From NCBI GenBank assembly GCA_963803735.1, contig CAWDNV010000010.1, positions 434,001 through 498,000 on the forward strand: a DNA stretch of 64,000 nt, given 5' to 3'. Origin of the DNA: Palsa-189 sp963803735. GTDB taxonomy: Bacteria > Acidobacteriota > Terriglobia > Acidiferrales > UBA7541. The notes under the pieces are model-generated. The model worked only from the letters and a program-made list of their open reading frames with translations, ran no database searches and was not told where the DNA came from. A program made the translations under genes and the position numbers. How positions within the stretch are numbered: the first letter of the stretch is position 1; the number at the start of each line of letters is the position of its first letter. Below are positions 1 to 8,734 of the stretch, piece by piece.

Positions 1-1
1 G

Positions 2-607
2 CTGGCGCGGTTGAAAGCGAAGCTGACGCGCGCTCGAGTGCATGAGATGAACACGCTTTACGATACGGGCGACGGCCAACTGGCGCGCCAGGGGCAGATG
101 TTGCGGCTCCGCGTGGAACGCCCCGCTGGCCGCGCACGCGGCGCGGGCCGAGAGACCAAATCCGCGAAAGACAAGCCAGCAAGCACCGGCGTGCTCACAT
201 TCAAAGGGCCGGCAAATGGAGCCGAAACGAACAATCCGGAGCCATACAAAGTACGCGAAGAACACGAATTGTGCATCACCAGCCCTGAGGAGATGCCGAA
301 GATTTTCGAAGCGCTGGGCTTGCGGCCCTGTTTTCGCTACGAAAAAGTTCGCACGACTTTCAGCCTGCCGGGAATGACGCAACTCAAGCTGACGCTCGAT
401 GAAACGCCAATCGGGCTTTTCGTGGAACTGGAGGGGGGGCGCGGGGAAATCGACCGTGCGGCAGGAATGCTGGGTTTCGCCCGCTCCGACTACATTAACA
501 AGAGCTACGGCGCGCTATTCGTAGAAGAGCGCGGGCTGGCTGGAGGGGCGTTAGGCAAAGAACCGACATCGTTTTCAGGCATCAAGGATATGCTCTTTCG
601 ATCCTGA
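2..607 (+). CDS. CYTH-domain protein (class IV adenylate cyclase-like), 5'-truncated
   Basis: The reading frame is open through the left edge, so the N-terminus lies outside the window. The visible part reads HEMNTLYDTGDG, then QGQMLRLRVE, an acidic strand (REEHELCITS), KVRTTF, and LDETPIGLFVELEG. This is the order of CYTH triphosphate-tunnel enzymes, in which alternating Lys, Arg and Glu residues of a beta barrel bind triphosphate and metal. Members include class IV adenylate cyclases, thiamine triphosphatases and inorganic triphosphatases. The usual first strand (ExExK) would lie just upstream of base 1. An insert of about 35 residues rich in Arg, Lys and Gly follows LRLRVE. The family call is firm; the substrate cannot be told. 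Confidence 0.8.
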   Translation: MARLKAKLTRARVHEMNTLYDTGDGQLARQGQMLRLRVERPAGRARGAGRETKSAKDKPASTGVLTFKGPANGAETNNPEPYKVREEHELCITSPEEMPKIFEALGLRPCFRYEKVRTTFSLPGMTQLKLTLDETPIGLFVELEGGRGEIDRAAGMLGFARSDYINKSYGALFVEERGLAGGALGKEPTSFSGIKDMLFRS

Positions 608-633
608 TTCCGCTGCGCGACGCGTTTACACAA

Positions 634-686
634 AAAGGCAGCGCCCGTCCATGCACTCTGCAGAGCAGGACGGGCGATCCGCCTTT
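634..686. terminator. Hairpin between convergent genes
   Basis: CGCCCGTCC at 642-650 pairs with GGACGGGCG at 668-676. An outer AAAGGC (634-639) pairs with GCCTTT (681-686) across small internal loops. It lies between the CYTH gene and the convergent TIGR03118 gene, so a bidirectional terminator is the natural reading. There is no long T tract. Confidence 0.5.
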
Positions 687-737
687 ACGTTACGGCCGTT
701 GCCAAATGCTTGCAACGTTCCCCTACACGCAACGGTC

Positions 738-1991
738 TTATAGCTCGTCTCCCTCGTCCAGTTCGTTGGTGGCCGGGTCTGGCGTAAGCGTGCCGAAGAG
801 GCCGTCCATTTCGCCGTTCGGCCCTGCGGTAAAGAAGAGGCTGTTGTAGGGACCGGCAGCGCCGCACTTCGGCAAATTGGATCCCGGCGGCGGGGTACTC
901 GGGCAGCCTGCTGCGCTATTACCGAACGCGAGCGCCCACAGGCCGTCGATACCCACTATATTGCCGTTGTGGTCTCTCATGAAGTCGATGAACTCGCCCG
1001 TGAAGCCGTTATAAGCGGCAATCCACCCGCTCCCGAAATTGCCTACCAGGATTTTGTTGCTCAGCTCGCCGAAATCGCGGGGAGTCCAAACAATCCCCCA
1101 AGGTGCGTTAAGCCACGACCCATGCTGGAAGCGGGTCAGCAGCTTGCCTGACGGGCTGTAGAGGTCAACGAAACCAAGGCCTGCGCCCTCGAGATTATCG
1201 TGCTTCGAAGCGTTCTGCTTGGCATAGGTAACGAAAAGGCTGCCACCTATATTCTGAACGTTAAAGGGAGCGAAGCCCCTAGGGATCCGCTCGTCCTGAA
1301 ATGCTTCTTCGTGTTCCCCTCGGTCGTCGCCATCGTCGGAAAGAGTCACTTGATGGAAGTTGGTGTCATAAACTTCGATCTTGCCGGCGCGGAAATTGGT
1401 TACGTAGAGGTAGCGCTTTCCGTTCAGTTCTCCTATCGTAGCGCCCTTGTAGACGGCTCCGTCTGCGGGCGTTGGATTGGCCGAGTTATCGACCTCAAGA
1501 GTGGCGGCAGTGCCGCCGGCCCATGCCGAGATGGTGCCATCTTCGGTCACAAAGATGAACGCCGCTGCCGTGTTCGGATCTCCGGGGCTGAGATCAAAGT
1601 CGGGGCTGCCATTGAACACGACCCCCGTAGGAGTGGATACGAAACAGTTCGGAGGGGTATTCTTTCCAGTACAGGGAACGGTGCCATTCGGGCCCGGAAT
1701 TGTGACCACCAACGATCTCGCTGCGCCTGTGCCGTCATATAACGTGGAAACACCGGCATTGTTGTCGCCAATCCACCAAGGACTTGTCGTGCTGCGAGCC
1801 AGCCCCCAGGAATTCAGGAGGTTGCTATCCGTGTGTGCAGCGGAAATGCCGGAGTTAGGATCCGTGACAAGGTTGGTCTGGACGTAGTGGTTGGTCTCTT
1901 TGGGGGCTTGCGCGAACGTCAGAACGGGAAGCGTGGCGAGCGCGGAAAGCAGCACCACGCATGACTTCAAAAGCTTAGAACCGGATTTCAT
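738..1991 (-). CDS. Secreted TIGR03118 family protein
   Basis: A 417-aa product. The start is the ATG at 1991, preceded on the minus strand by an AGGGAGGA ribosome-binding site; an open frame reaching 2072 has no such site. The N-terminus (MKSGSKLLKSCVVLLSALA) is a Sec signal peptide ending near TFAQA. The mature part has the features of the TIGR03118 family: NSWGLARS, WWIGDNNAGVSTLYDG, PTGVVFNG, a FVTEDGTISAW strand, and WGIVWTPRDFG. These suggest a beta-propeller-like secreted protein. The biochemical role of the family is unknown. The C-terminus is acidic (ELDEGDEL). The gene is monocistronic and convergent with the CYTH gene. Confidence 0.8.
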   Translation of the reverse strand: MKSGSKLLKSCVVLLSALATLPVLTFAQAPKETNHYVQTNLVTDPNSGISAAHTDSNLLNSWGLARSTTSPWWIGDNNAGVSTLYDGTGAARSLVVTIPGPNGTVPCTGKNTPPNCFVSTPTGVVFNGSPDFDLSPGDPNTAAAFIFVTEDGTISAWAGGTAATLEVDNSANPTPADGAVYKGATIGELNGKRYLYVTNFRAGKIEVYDTNFHQVTLSDDGDDRGEHEEAFQDERIPRGFAPFNVQNIGGSLFVTYAKQNASKHDNLEGAGLGFVDLYSPSGKLLTRFQHGSWLNAPWGIVWTPRDFGELSNKILVGNFGSGWIAAYNGFTGEFIDFMRDHNGNIVGIDGLWALAFGNSAAGCPSTPPPGSNLPKCGAAGPYNSLFFTAGPNGEMDGLFGTLTPDPATNELDEGDEL

Positions 1992-2437
1992 TTTGTAGCT
2001 TTTCCTCCCTAAGGAATTGTGACTTGCGCCGCCGAATCGGGCCGGCCGCGGCCAGATGCCGGCTGACTTCAAGTTCTCTGCGTTGGTAATCTGCGGGAGT
2101 TCGCTCCTGAAGTTGTCATCAGGCCGTCATGCAAGTGTTAAGAGATTGTCTGGGGCCGAGGATCAAAGCCAACTGAGTTTTCAAGGCAGTCTTCTGTGCC
2201 AATTGAGGGTTGATGCGGCCAGACCAACCTTTTATTGGCTTATTGGCGCGATTGGCGACGCTGATTGGGCGGGTGGATCAATGTGCCAAGGTGACCCAAT
2301 CGGTATTCCTCGATGCAGAAAGGGGCGCAGCGGGTGGGTCTGCGCCCCTGAACGGGCTGATTCGCCGCCGGGCAGGCACCGTTTAGCGCTTTGCGAAACA
2401 AATCGAAGAATAATTTCACGATTTCGGCACTCTTTTC
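1992..2437. other. Intergenic region upstream of the TIGR03118 gene; one strong hairpin
   Basis: No convincing gene is present. A perfect 10-bp inverted repeat (AGGGGCGCAG at 2321-2330, CTGCGCCCCT at 2340-2349, 9-nt loop) is the only clear structure. On the minus strand it is followed by TTTCT, so it may be a weak minus-strand terminator. The promoter of the TIGR03118 gene should lie near 2000-2100, but no consensus was recognised. Confidence 0.4.
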
Positions 2438-2466
2438 TTGACAAAGTATGCGACTACATTTACTAG
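2438..2466 (+). promoter_or_regulatory. Candidate sigma-70-type promoter for the mgtE-like/NRAMP leader
   Basis: A perfect -35 box TTGACA (2438-2443) is followed after 17 nt by TACTAG (2461-2466); TTTACT at 2459-2464 is an alternative weak -10. It lies about 380 nt upstream of the first start codon and just before a structured leader ending in an intrinsic terminator. Confidence 0.45.
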
Positions 2467-2469
2467 ATC

Positions 2470-2704
2470 AAGTGAGGAAAAAACTGTTTGCAATGAGCTA
2501 TTCGTTGGACCAGGAACCCTTGCCCAGTCGTCGCACCGGACCGGCGGCGAATGTTTTGCGGTTGAGTGGTGAAGCGATAAGGGCCTCGAGGATGGCAAGC
2601 AGTCGACCTTTGGGTAGGAGCACGAGAGCCGACTAGGGATTACCGGCCCCTTTGGGCTGACCCGTGGTCGGGCGCTTACCCCGGCCACGGGCTTTTTGTT
2701 TTTA
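2470..2704 (+). ncRNA. Putative structured leader RNA (riboswitch-like), unassigned class
   Basis: A roughly 235-nt non-coding stretch lies between a consensus-like promoter and a strong terminator, upstream of two cation-related genes. Possible helices seen by eye include GGGCC (2581-2585) with GGCCC (2644-2648), enclosing AGTCG with CGACT. I looked for the M-box core (GGTGAGGCTCC), the Mn yybP-ykoY core (GGGGAGTAG) and NiCo motifs and found none. It is either an unrecognised metal-responsive leader or an independent small RNA. The layout is seen; the function is inferred. Confidence 0.4.
2661..2704 (+). terminator. Intrinsic terminator inside the mgtE-like leader
   Basis: A 12-bp stem (2661-2672 with 2680-2691, one G-T wobble) is followed at once by CTTTTTGTTTTT (2692-2703). 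This is the best rho-independent terminator in the window. It sits 140 nt before the mgtE-like start codon with no gene upstream on the same strand, so it should act by attenuation or end a small RNA. Confidence 0.8.
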
Positions 2705-2842
2705 GGGAGACTGAAGATCCTAAAAGACGCCGAAACATTAGAAAAACCTCGGGTCTTCCGCCGAAGAAATCATCGGCGGTACGACCTGAGCTACAAAGGT
2801 TTCGGCAATCCGGAGGAATTCAGTCTACGGAGGTGATCGGCC

Positions 2843-4087
2843 ATGCTGCACGCAACAGAAGTGCTTGGCGGGGAGGCTTACGACGTCCAGGGAAACTTTG
2901 TGGGGCGAATATCGGAGCTATTTATTGAGCCTGCCGACCAGCCCAACCGAGTAGCGCGTTACCTGCTGGGTCGAGGCAAATACCTGCCGCTGCTGGCCCG
3001 GCACGACCAGATCTCCTCGGTAGCTCCGGGGGTGATCAAGCTGAATGTTGAAGAGAAAGATTTGGACCATTTCCACGCCAACGAAGCGTGGCTGGCGGTT
3101 CGCAAGGATTTACTGGATCAGCAGATCATCGATACGCGGGGGCGCAAGGTGGTGCGCGTGAATGATGTCGATCTGGCCGAGCATCGTACCAACGGCACGG
3201 TGGAGTTGCGGGTCACGGACGTGGATGTGGGGCTACCGGGGGCGGCGCGACGATTGCTGCAGGGGCTGGCTTCGCCGATGTTCATCCGGCACCTCCAGGA
3301 GAAACTGCCGGCGCGAACGATCCGCTGGGAATTCGTGAACTTGATCGAGCCGGACCCGCTGCGCCGGGTGAAGCTGCGCATCACTCACGACAAGCTGGAA
3401 AAGATGCACCCGGCGGACCTGGCCGACATTATGGAGGAACTCTCTCCCGCGGAGCGCCAGGCCATTATCGCTTCGCTCGACGAAGAGTCCGCGGCCGAGG
3501 CGCTGGCCGAACTGGATTCCCGGCTGACTTCGCAGATCGTGGAGAAAATGGCGCCGGAAAAAGCGGCGGACATCATCGAGGAGATGGATCCGGACAACGC
3601 CGCCGACGTTCTCGCCGGCCTCTCGCCGGAAGTTTCGCAGGACGTGATCGATGAGTTGCACGGCGAAGAGGCGCGCGATGTGGAAGCGCTGTTGAACTTC
3701 GATGCGCATTCGGCGGGCGGAATGATGACCACCGACTTCGTTTATGTGGGAGAGACCGCGAATCGAGCAGAAGTGGTGGAATGGGTGCGCGGGCGCGAGG
3801 AGATCAACCCCGAGCAGCTCGACACGATTTTCGTGATCGACGGCAATGCCAAATTCTCGGGAGATGTTGCGGTGGGGCGGCTGCTGCTTGCGGGAGACGA
3901 TGAACCGCTGGCGCAGCTCAAGTCTGAACCGTTGGTTTCTATCGCACCCGACGCGAAGGAGAAGGAGGTCTTCGCGTTGTTTGATAAGTACAATCTGCGA
4001 ACCCTGGCCGTGGTGGATGCGTCGGGCAGGCCTATCGGAGCGATAACTGTGGATGACGTGATTACGCGGCTGCGCGCCTCGTTGTAA
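2843..4087 (+). CDS. Soluble MgtE-N/CBS protein with N-terminal PRC-barrel domains
   Basis: 414 aa, with a good ribosome-binding site (GGAGG 8 nt before ATG). Residues 1-85 and about 90-165 resemble PRC-barrel domains (GGEAYDVQGNFVGRI; QIIDTRGRKVVRV). Residues about 180-285 form the superhelical MgtE N domain (MHPADLADIMEELSP, EKAADIIEEMDPDNAADVL). From about 290 there is a CBS pair (AGGMMTTDFV; TLAVVDASGRPIGAITVDDV). In MgtE Mg2+ channels the N and CBS domains sense cytosolic Mg2+ and gate the pore, but this protein has no membrane domain. It is followed after 46 nt by an NRAMP-like transporter, so I infer a detached sensor or regulatory subunit for that transporter. It should not be called an Mg2+ transporter by itself. 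Confidence 0.85.
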   Translation: MLHATEVLGGEAYDVQGNFVGRISELFIEPADQPNRVARYLLGRGKYLPLLARHDQISSVAPGVIKLNVEEKDLDHFHANEAWLAVRKDLLDQQIIDTRGRKVVRVNDVDLAEHRTNGTVELRVTDVDVGLPGAARRLLQGLASPMFIRHLQEKLPARTIRWEFVNLIEPDPLRRVKLRITHDKLEKMHPADLADIMEELSPAERQAIIASLDEESAAEALAELDSRLTSQIVEKMAPEKAADIIEEMDPDNAADVLAGLSPEVSQDVIDELHGEEARDVEALLNFDAHSAGGMMTTDFVYVGETANRAEVVEWVRGREEINPEQLDTIFVIDGNAKFSGDVAVGRLLLAGDDEPLAQLKSEPLVSIAPDAKEKEVFALFDKYNLRTLAVVDASGRPIGAITVDDVITRLRASL

Positions 4088-4133
4088 CGAGGCCGCAGAC
4101 GGGCGGTTGAGCGACAAGGATGCTGATTCGCAA

Positions 4134-5459
4134 ATGAATTGGACTTCAATTAACGCGCGTACCGAGGAGATGCAGCGCCGTGCGACGCAGGTGCAGCGGC
4201 GGGGCCGCCATTTGTGGCGCCGGCTGGCGCTGTTCGCGGCTGTGCTCGGTCCGGGCCTGATTACCTCCAATGTGGATAACGACGCCGGTGGCATCTCCAC
4301 GTACTCGCTGGCGGGCGCGCAGTTCGGGTATGCGCTGTTGTGGTCGCTGATCCCGATGACGATTGCGCTCTACGTGACCGAAGAGATGTGCGCGCGCATG
4401 GCGGTGGTCACAGGCAAGGGGCTTTCCGATCTGATCCGGGAGGAGTATGGCTTTCGCCCGACGTTTTTCGTGATGGTCGCGGGGTTCCTAGTGGACCTGG
4501 GGAACGTGGTGGCGGAATTCGCCGGGGTGGCTTCGGCGGTGGAAATATTCGGAATCAGCCGCTACATCGCCGTACCGCTCGCGGCGCTGGTCGTGTGGAT
4601 ACTGGTGCTGCGCGGAACCTATCGGCAGGTGGAGAAGATCTTTTTGGCGCTGTGCTCGTTTTATCTGGCTTACGTTTTCTCGGCCTTTCTGGCGAAGCCG
4701 GACTGGCTCGATGCCGCGCGGCATACGGTCATTCCATCGGTGCAGTTCAATACTAGCTATTTGCTGATGGTCACGGCGCTGGTGGGGACGACCATCGCTC
4801 CGTGGCAATTCTTTTACATGCAAGCAAGTTTTGTGGAGAAGCGCGTTGGTCCCAGGCAATATCCGCAGGCGCGGGCTGACGTGATTGCGGGCAGCGTGAC
4901 CTGCATGCTCATCGTTTTCTTCATCATCGTGTGCACCGCCGCCACCCTCTACACTTCGGGCCATCGCAATATCGCAGACGCCGCCGATGCGGCAAAGGCT
5001 CTGGTGCCCTTGGCGGGGCGCTGGGCTTCGCTGCTGTTTGCCTTTGGCTTGCTGAACGCGTCCCTATTTGCCGCGTCCATCCTGCCGCTTTCCACCGCAC
5101 ACGTGATTTGCGAAGGCTTGGGATTCGAGGCGGGGATCGATCGCAAATTCAAAGAAGCGCCGATTTTCTACTGGCTCTATACGATTCTGATCGTAGTGGG
5201 CGGAGGACTGATTCTGATTCCGCGAGCGCCGCTCTGGCGGATCCTGGTGCTCTCGCAGGTGGCTAACGGCGTCTGGCTGCCCGTTGTGTTGATTTTTATG
5301 ATTCTGCTTATCAACCGGCGCGACCTGATGGGAGATCAGGTGAATAGCCGCACGTTCAACGTCATCGCCTGGGTCACCAGCGTGGCCATGATTGTGCTGA
5401 CGCTAGTTCTTATTTATTTCGCGGTCTTTCATCCTTCGGCGGCGACGGGAGGATTGTAG
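4134..5459 (+). CDS. NRAMP-family-like divalent cation transporter with non-canonical binding motifs
   Basis: 441 aa from the ATG at 4134 (a TTG at 4107 is in frame); about 11 membrane helices. TM1 reads GPGLITSNVDNDAGG and continues into LAGAQFGYALLW, which aligns well with NRAMP TM1. The metal-binding DPGN is therefore DAGG (residues 50-53): Asp kept, Pro and Asn lost. In TM6 the canonical MPHN is APWQ (residues 222-225), removing the soft methionine ligand that favours transition metals in classical MntH/NRAMP. NRAMP-related Mg2+ transporters (NRMT) are also divergent at this site. With the MgtE-type sensor protein upstream, Mg2+ uptake is the most likely role. The substrate is inferred, not shown. 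Confidence 0.8.
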   Translation: MNWTSINARTEEMQRRATQVQRRGRHLWRRLALFAAVLGPGLITSNVDNDAGGISTYSLAGAQFGYALLWSLIPMTIALYVTEEMCARMAVVTGKGLSDLIREEYGFRPTFFVMVAGFLVDLGNVVAEFAGVASAVEIFGISRYIAVPLAALVVWILVLRGTYRQVEKIFLALCSFYLAYVFSAFLAKPDWLDAARHTVIPSVQFNTSYLLMVTALVGTTIAPWQFFYMQASFVEKRVGPRQYPQARADVIAGSVTCMLIVFFIIVCTAATLYTSGHRNIADAADAAKALVPLAGRWASLLFAFGLLNASLFAASILPLSTAHVICEGLGFEAGIDRKFKEAPIFYWLYTILIVVGGGLILIPRAPLWRILVLSQVANGVWLPVVLIFMILLINRRDLMGDQVNSRTFNVIAWVTSVAMIVLTLVLIYFAVFHPSAATGGL

Positions 5460-5674
5460 CTTTGAACCGCGGCGGCCCACCGGCTCTTAGACTGGGCTCT
5501 GGCAATCGACAAGTTGAGACTTGCGATCCGCGCCACTCTCGATTTCCCCTGGGATGGTAAAAAAGAGCACAATGCTGGCGAAATCAGCATCACACGAGTT
5601 GTGACGTGGTTGCGTGGGGTAAAGCAGTATGCTAGCTTTGCGTTGCAAAGGAGCCGGCGCCCGATCCCCGCGTT
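5460..5674. other. Short intergenic region upstream of uppS
   Basis: 215 bp with no gene and no recognised structured RNA. It probably carries the promoter of the uppS-cdsA-dxr-rseP operon; no clear consensus was identified. Confidence 0.3.
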
Positions 5675-6538
5675 GTGCCTGCCGGAGATTCCGCAGCAAC
5701 ATCGGAAATAAGAGTGCAGCCACCGAAGTTACTTGAACCGGCCAGCCGCGACGAGGCGCACCTGCTCGAACGGCTCGATGCGGAACGCTTGCCCCGGCAT
5801 ATTGCCGTAATCATGGATGGCAACGGCCGTTGGGCGCAGCGCCGGCATCTGCCGCGCATCGCCGGCCACCGCTCCGGGGTGGAATCCGCGCGGACCATCA
5901 TCGAAACCTGCGCTCGTTTGAATATTCCCGCGCTCACGCTTTACGCGTTTTCCATGGAAAACTGGCGCCGGCCCAAGGCCGAAATCGATTTCCTGATGCG
6001 GCTGCTGAGGCAATATCTGCGCAAGGAGCTGCCAGTCATTCACCGCAATAATATCCGCCTGCAAATTATCGGCCGCACGGAACAGTTGCCTGAGGAAGTT
6101 CAGGCTGACGTCGCGAAAGGCGTGGCGCTGACGGCGCAGAACTCGGGCATGGTGTTGACCGTAGCTCTCAATTACGGCGGGCGCGCGGAATTAGTGGACG
6201 CTTTTAACGCCATCCTCGAGCGCTTCCGCCAAAAAGCCGCAAACGGCAATGGGGCGCTGGCAAATTTTCGGGTCGACGAAGAGACCATCTCCGATAACCT
6301 CTATACCTCCGGGCTACCCGATCCCGACCTGCTCATCCGCACCAGCGGCGAGCTGCGCATCAGCAATTTCCTGCTGTGGCAGATCGCCTACGCAGAAATC
6401 TACGTCACGGATACGCTTTGGCCCGATTTTCGGCGTGCGGAACTCTATACCGCTCTGGCAGACTATCAAAAGCGCGAACGGCGCTACGGCGGTTTGGCTG
6501 CGGAGCGTCCCGAAGTTCCGGCATTGCAGCCGGAATGA
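5675..6538 (+). CDS. uppS: Isoprenyl transferase (undecaprenyl diphosphate synthase)
   Basis: 287 aa. The cis-prenyltransferase signature is intact: HIAVIMDGNGRWAQRR with the catalytic Asp, GHRSGVESAR, TLYAFSMENWRRP, and the C-terminal LIRTSGELRISNFLLWQ and ELYVTDT-like strand (AEIYVTDTLWPDF). It condenses isopentenyl diphosphate with farnesyl diphosphate to make the C55 lipid carrier for peptidoglycan and polysaccharide export. GTG 5675 gives an N-terminal extension of about 40 residues relative to E. coli UppS, so the true start may be further in. It overlaps cdsA by 4 bp (ATGA) and heads the uppS-cdsA-dxr-rseP operon. Confidence 0.93.
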   Translation: MPAGDSAATSEIRVQPPKLLEPASRDEAHLLERLDAERLPRHIAVIMDGNGRWAQRRHLPRIAGHRSGVESARTIIETCARLNIPALTLYAFSMENWRRPKAEIDFLMRLLRQYLRKELPVIHRNNIRLQIIGRTEQLPEEVQADVAKGVALTAQNSGMVLTVALNYGGRAELVDAFNAILERFRQKAANGNGALANFRVDEETISDNLYTSGLPDPDLLIRTSGELRISNFLLWQIAYAEIYVTDTLWPDFRRAELYTALADYQKRERRYGGLAAERPEVPALQPE

Positions 6539-7455
6539 ACTCTCCCAACAAGCAGGCTTGGACCAGAGTAAATGCAGGCGCGAGCTCCGGCACAATAGCT
6601 CGCATTCTGACCGCGGCGATCTTGATTCCCGCCGTGGTTGCGGTGGTCTGGTGGGCTCCGACGTCGGTGGTGGCGGCGGCAGCTGGAGGGGTCGCGCTGC
6701 TTGCGCTGTTCGAATTTTTCTCGCTCGGCGCTCGCCTGAATTTGCAGGCGTATCGTGTCTGGACGGCCCTTTGCGCGCTGGGCATATTTTTTCAGCAGTG
6801 GACGGCGAGCGCGGCACAGTCGTACCAGGTGGGTCACGGCCTGCGGCTGATCCGGTCTTCCGGGACGCCCGAATTCCCGCTCGATCTGGTGTTTTTTATT
6901 TTCCTTCTCGGTTGCGCGGCGACGGTGTTTGCTTCGCGGCGACCCTTAGTTGACGCTCTCGGAGACATTGGGGTCAGCACGTCCGGCCTCGTGTTCATCG
7001 CCTTGCCGTTGAGCGCAGTCGTGCGGATTCACGGAGTGGGCATACTCGGCCCGAAGCTTCTGCTGTTTACGCTGGTGCTGGTTTGGGTGGGCGACACGAT
7101 GGCCTATTTTGTGGGCCGCTCGTTTGGACGCGTGCCCCTTGCTGCTCAGTTGAGTCCCAAGAAGACTTGGGAAGGCGCAGCGGCAAATCTGCTGGGTTCC
7201 GTAATTGTCGCAGTGCTTATGTTCCGCTGGTTGGAGATCGACGCATTTCAGGCTGTCTTCATGGCCTGCCTTGCGAACATCGCTGGACAGGCCGGCGACC
7301 TGCTGAAGTCCGCTTATAAGCGCGGCGCGGGGGTAAAGGATTCGGGCCACCTGCTTCCGGGGCATGGTGGCGTACTTGATCGCATCGACGCTTTAATTCT
7401 GGCCGCGCCCGTCGTCTGGTACTATTTTCGATTCGTGCTTGCCTCGCGATTCTAA
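6535..7455 (+). CDS. cdsA: Phosphatidate cytidylyltransferase
   Basis: 306 aa from the ATG at 6535, whose ATGA overlaps the uppS stop. Multiple hydrophobic helices lead to the CDP-diglyceride synthetase signature near the C-terminus: LSPKKTWEGAAANLLG, then AGQAGDLLKSAYKRGAGVKD, PGHGGVLDRIDAL. The aspartates of GDLLKS and DRID coordinate Mg2+ and CTP in this family. It makes CDP-diacylglycerol from phosphatidate at the inner membrane, the branch point for phospholipids. Translational coupling with uppS and position before dxr are typical. Confidence 0.93.
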   Translation: MNSPNKQAWTRVNAGASSGTIARILTAAILIPAVVAVVWWAPTSVVAAAAGGVALLALFEFFSLGARLNLQAYRVWTALCALGIFFQQWTASAAQSYQVGHGLRLIRSSGTPEFPLDLVFFIFLLGCAATVFASRRPLVDALGDIGVSTSGLVFIALPLSAVVRIHGVGILGPKLLLFTLVLVWVGDTMAYFVGRSFGRVPLAAQLSPKKTWEGAAANLLGSVIVAVLMFRWLEIDAFQAVFMACLANIAGQAGDLLKSAYKRGAGVKDSGHLLPGHGGVLDRIDALILAAPVVWYYFRFVLASRF

Positions 7456-7482
7456 TGCGCGGCCAGCGCGATCCGCCCTTTA

Positions 7483-8710
7483 ATGCAAGGACTAGCCATA
7501 CTCGGCTGTACGGGCTCCATTGGCCGCCAGACGCTCCAAGTGTTGGAGTCGCTGCCGGAACGCTTCCGCGTGGTGGCGCTCGCCGCCGGCGGGAATATCG
7601 AAGAACTCGCCGGGCAAATTGCGCGGCATCAGGCCGGAGCTCGTTTCCGTCAGCGATGCTGCAAAGGCGGCTGAGCTGCGGGAGCGGCTCGGGAAATCGG
7701 CGAACGGGCAGCCCCGTTTGCCCGAGATTCAGCACGGCGGCGAAGGTCTGCTGAGCGTCGCGACGCATCCGGATGCTGCGGTGGTGGTTTCCGCCGCCGT
7801 CGGCGTGGTGGGGCTTGAAGCCACATATGCCGCCATTCAGGCAGGCAAGCGCGTGGCGCTTTCGAATAAGGAAGTGTTGGTCGCGGCGGGCGAGGTGGTC
7901 ATGGCCGCCGTCAAAGCCAAGGGCGTTGAGCTATTGCCAGTCGATAGCGAGCACAACGCCATCCACCAATGCCTTCGCGGCGGAAAGACATCCGAGGTGC
8001 GCCGCCTGATCCTGACCGCTTCCGGTGGGCCCTTCCGACGGACGCCCATCGCGCAGATGGCCCAGGCGACTCCGGAGCAGGCCTTGGCACATCCCAATTG
8101 GCGCATGGGCAAGCGCATCAGTATCGATTCCGCGACGCTGGTCAACAAAGGGTTCGAAGTGATCGAGGCACATTGGCTTTTTGGCATCGATTCCAAGCGC
8201 ATCGATGTGGTCATCCATCCGCAATCGACGATTCACTCCATGGTTGAGTACGTGGACGGTTCGATTCTGGCACAACTCGGTCCAACGGATATGCGTATGC
8301 CCATCCGTTATGCGCTAACCTATCCGGAGCGGGAAGGATCAAATGGAGTGGAGCTGAAGTGGGATGCATTGCGCCGGTTGGATTTCGAAAAAGTACCGCC
8401 GCGGAAGTTCCCCTGCCTGCGCCTGGCTCGCCGGGCGCTGGAAGAGGGCGGGGCCCAACCCTGCGCCTTGAATGCAGCCGATGAGATCGCCGTGGAAGCG
8501 TTTCTGGACCGCCGGTTGCCTTTTCCGGGGATCGCGCGGGTAATCGAGGGAGTGCTCGACCGCATGCCCAAGGTGAAGCTCAGCTCGATTAGCGATGTGC
8601 TGGCGGCAGACGGCGAGGCGCGGCGGCTGGCGCGAGTGGAGATCGAAACGCAGGCCGAATCGGTGGCAAAAGCGGGCGTGCGCCATTCGCAGATTCATCG
8701 GGTACAATAA
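7483..8710 (+). CDS. dxr: 1-deoxy-D-xylulose 5-phosphate reductoisomerase, interrupted by a +1 frameshift
   Basis: The N-terminus (MQGLAILGCTGSIGRQTLQ, NADPH-binding Rossmann motif) starts at ATG 7483 and reads to about 7632. The rest of the enzyme (PELVSVSDAAKAAEL, LSNKEVLVAAGE, PVDSEHNAIHQCL, TASGGPFRRTP, HPNWRMGKRISIDSATL, IHPQSTIHSMVEY) continues in the next frame to 8710. All metal and substrate residues (Asp and Glu of the DSEHN region, SGG, the KGFEVIEAH region) are present. A single extra base around 7624-7636 would explain the break; removing one base restores ARH-RPELVSV. DXR is normally essential in the MEP isoprenoid pathway, so a sequencing or assembly error is more likely than real decay. 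Confidence 0.85.
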
Positions 8711-8734
8711 ATAAGAATTGAGGAAAGTTTTGGC

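Noticed and set aside
2470..2704. M-box (Mg), yybP-ykoY (Mn) or NiCo riboswitch before the MgtE-like gene
   Set aside because: None of the conserved cores was found by eye; the leader is reported as an unassigned RNA instead.
3233..4300. Long open frame antisense to the MgtE-like gene
   Set aside because: No start signal or family; the plus-strand protein is clear.
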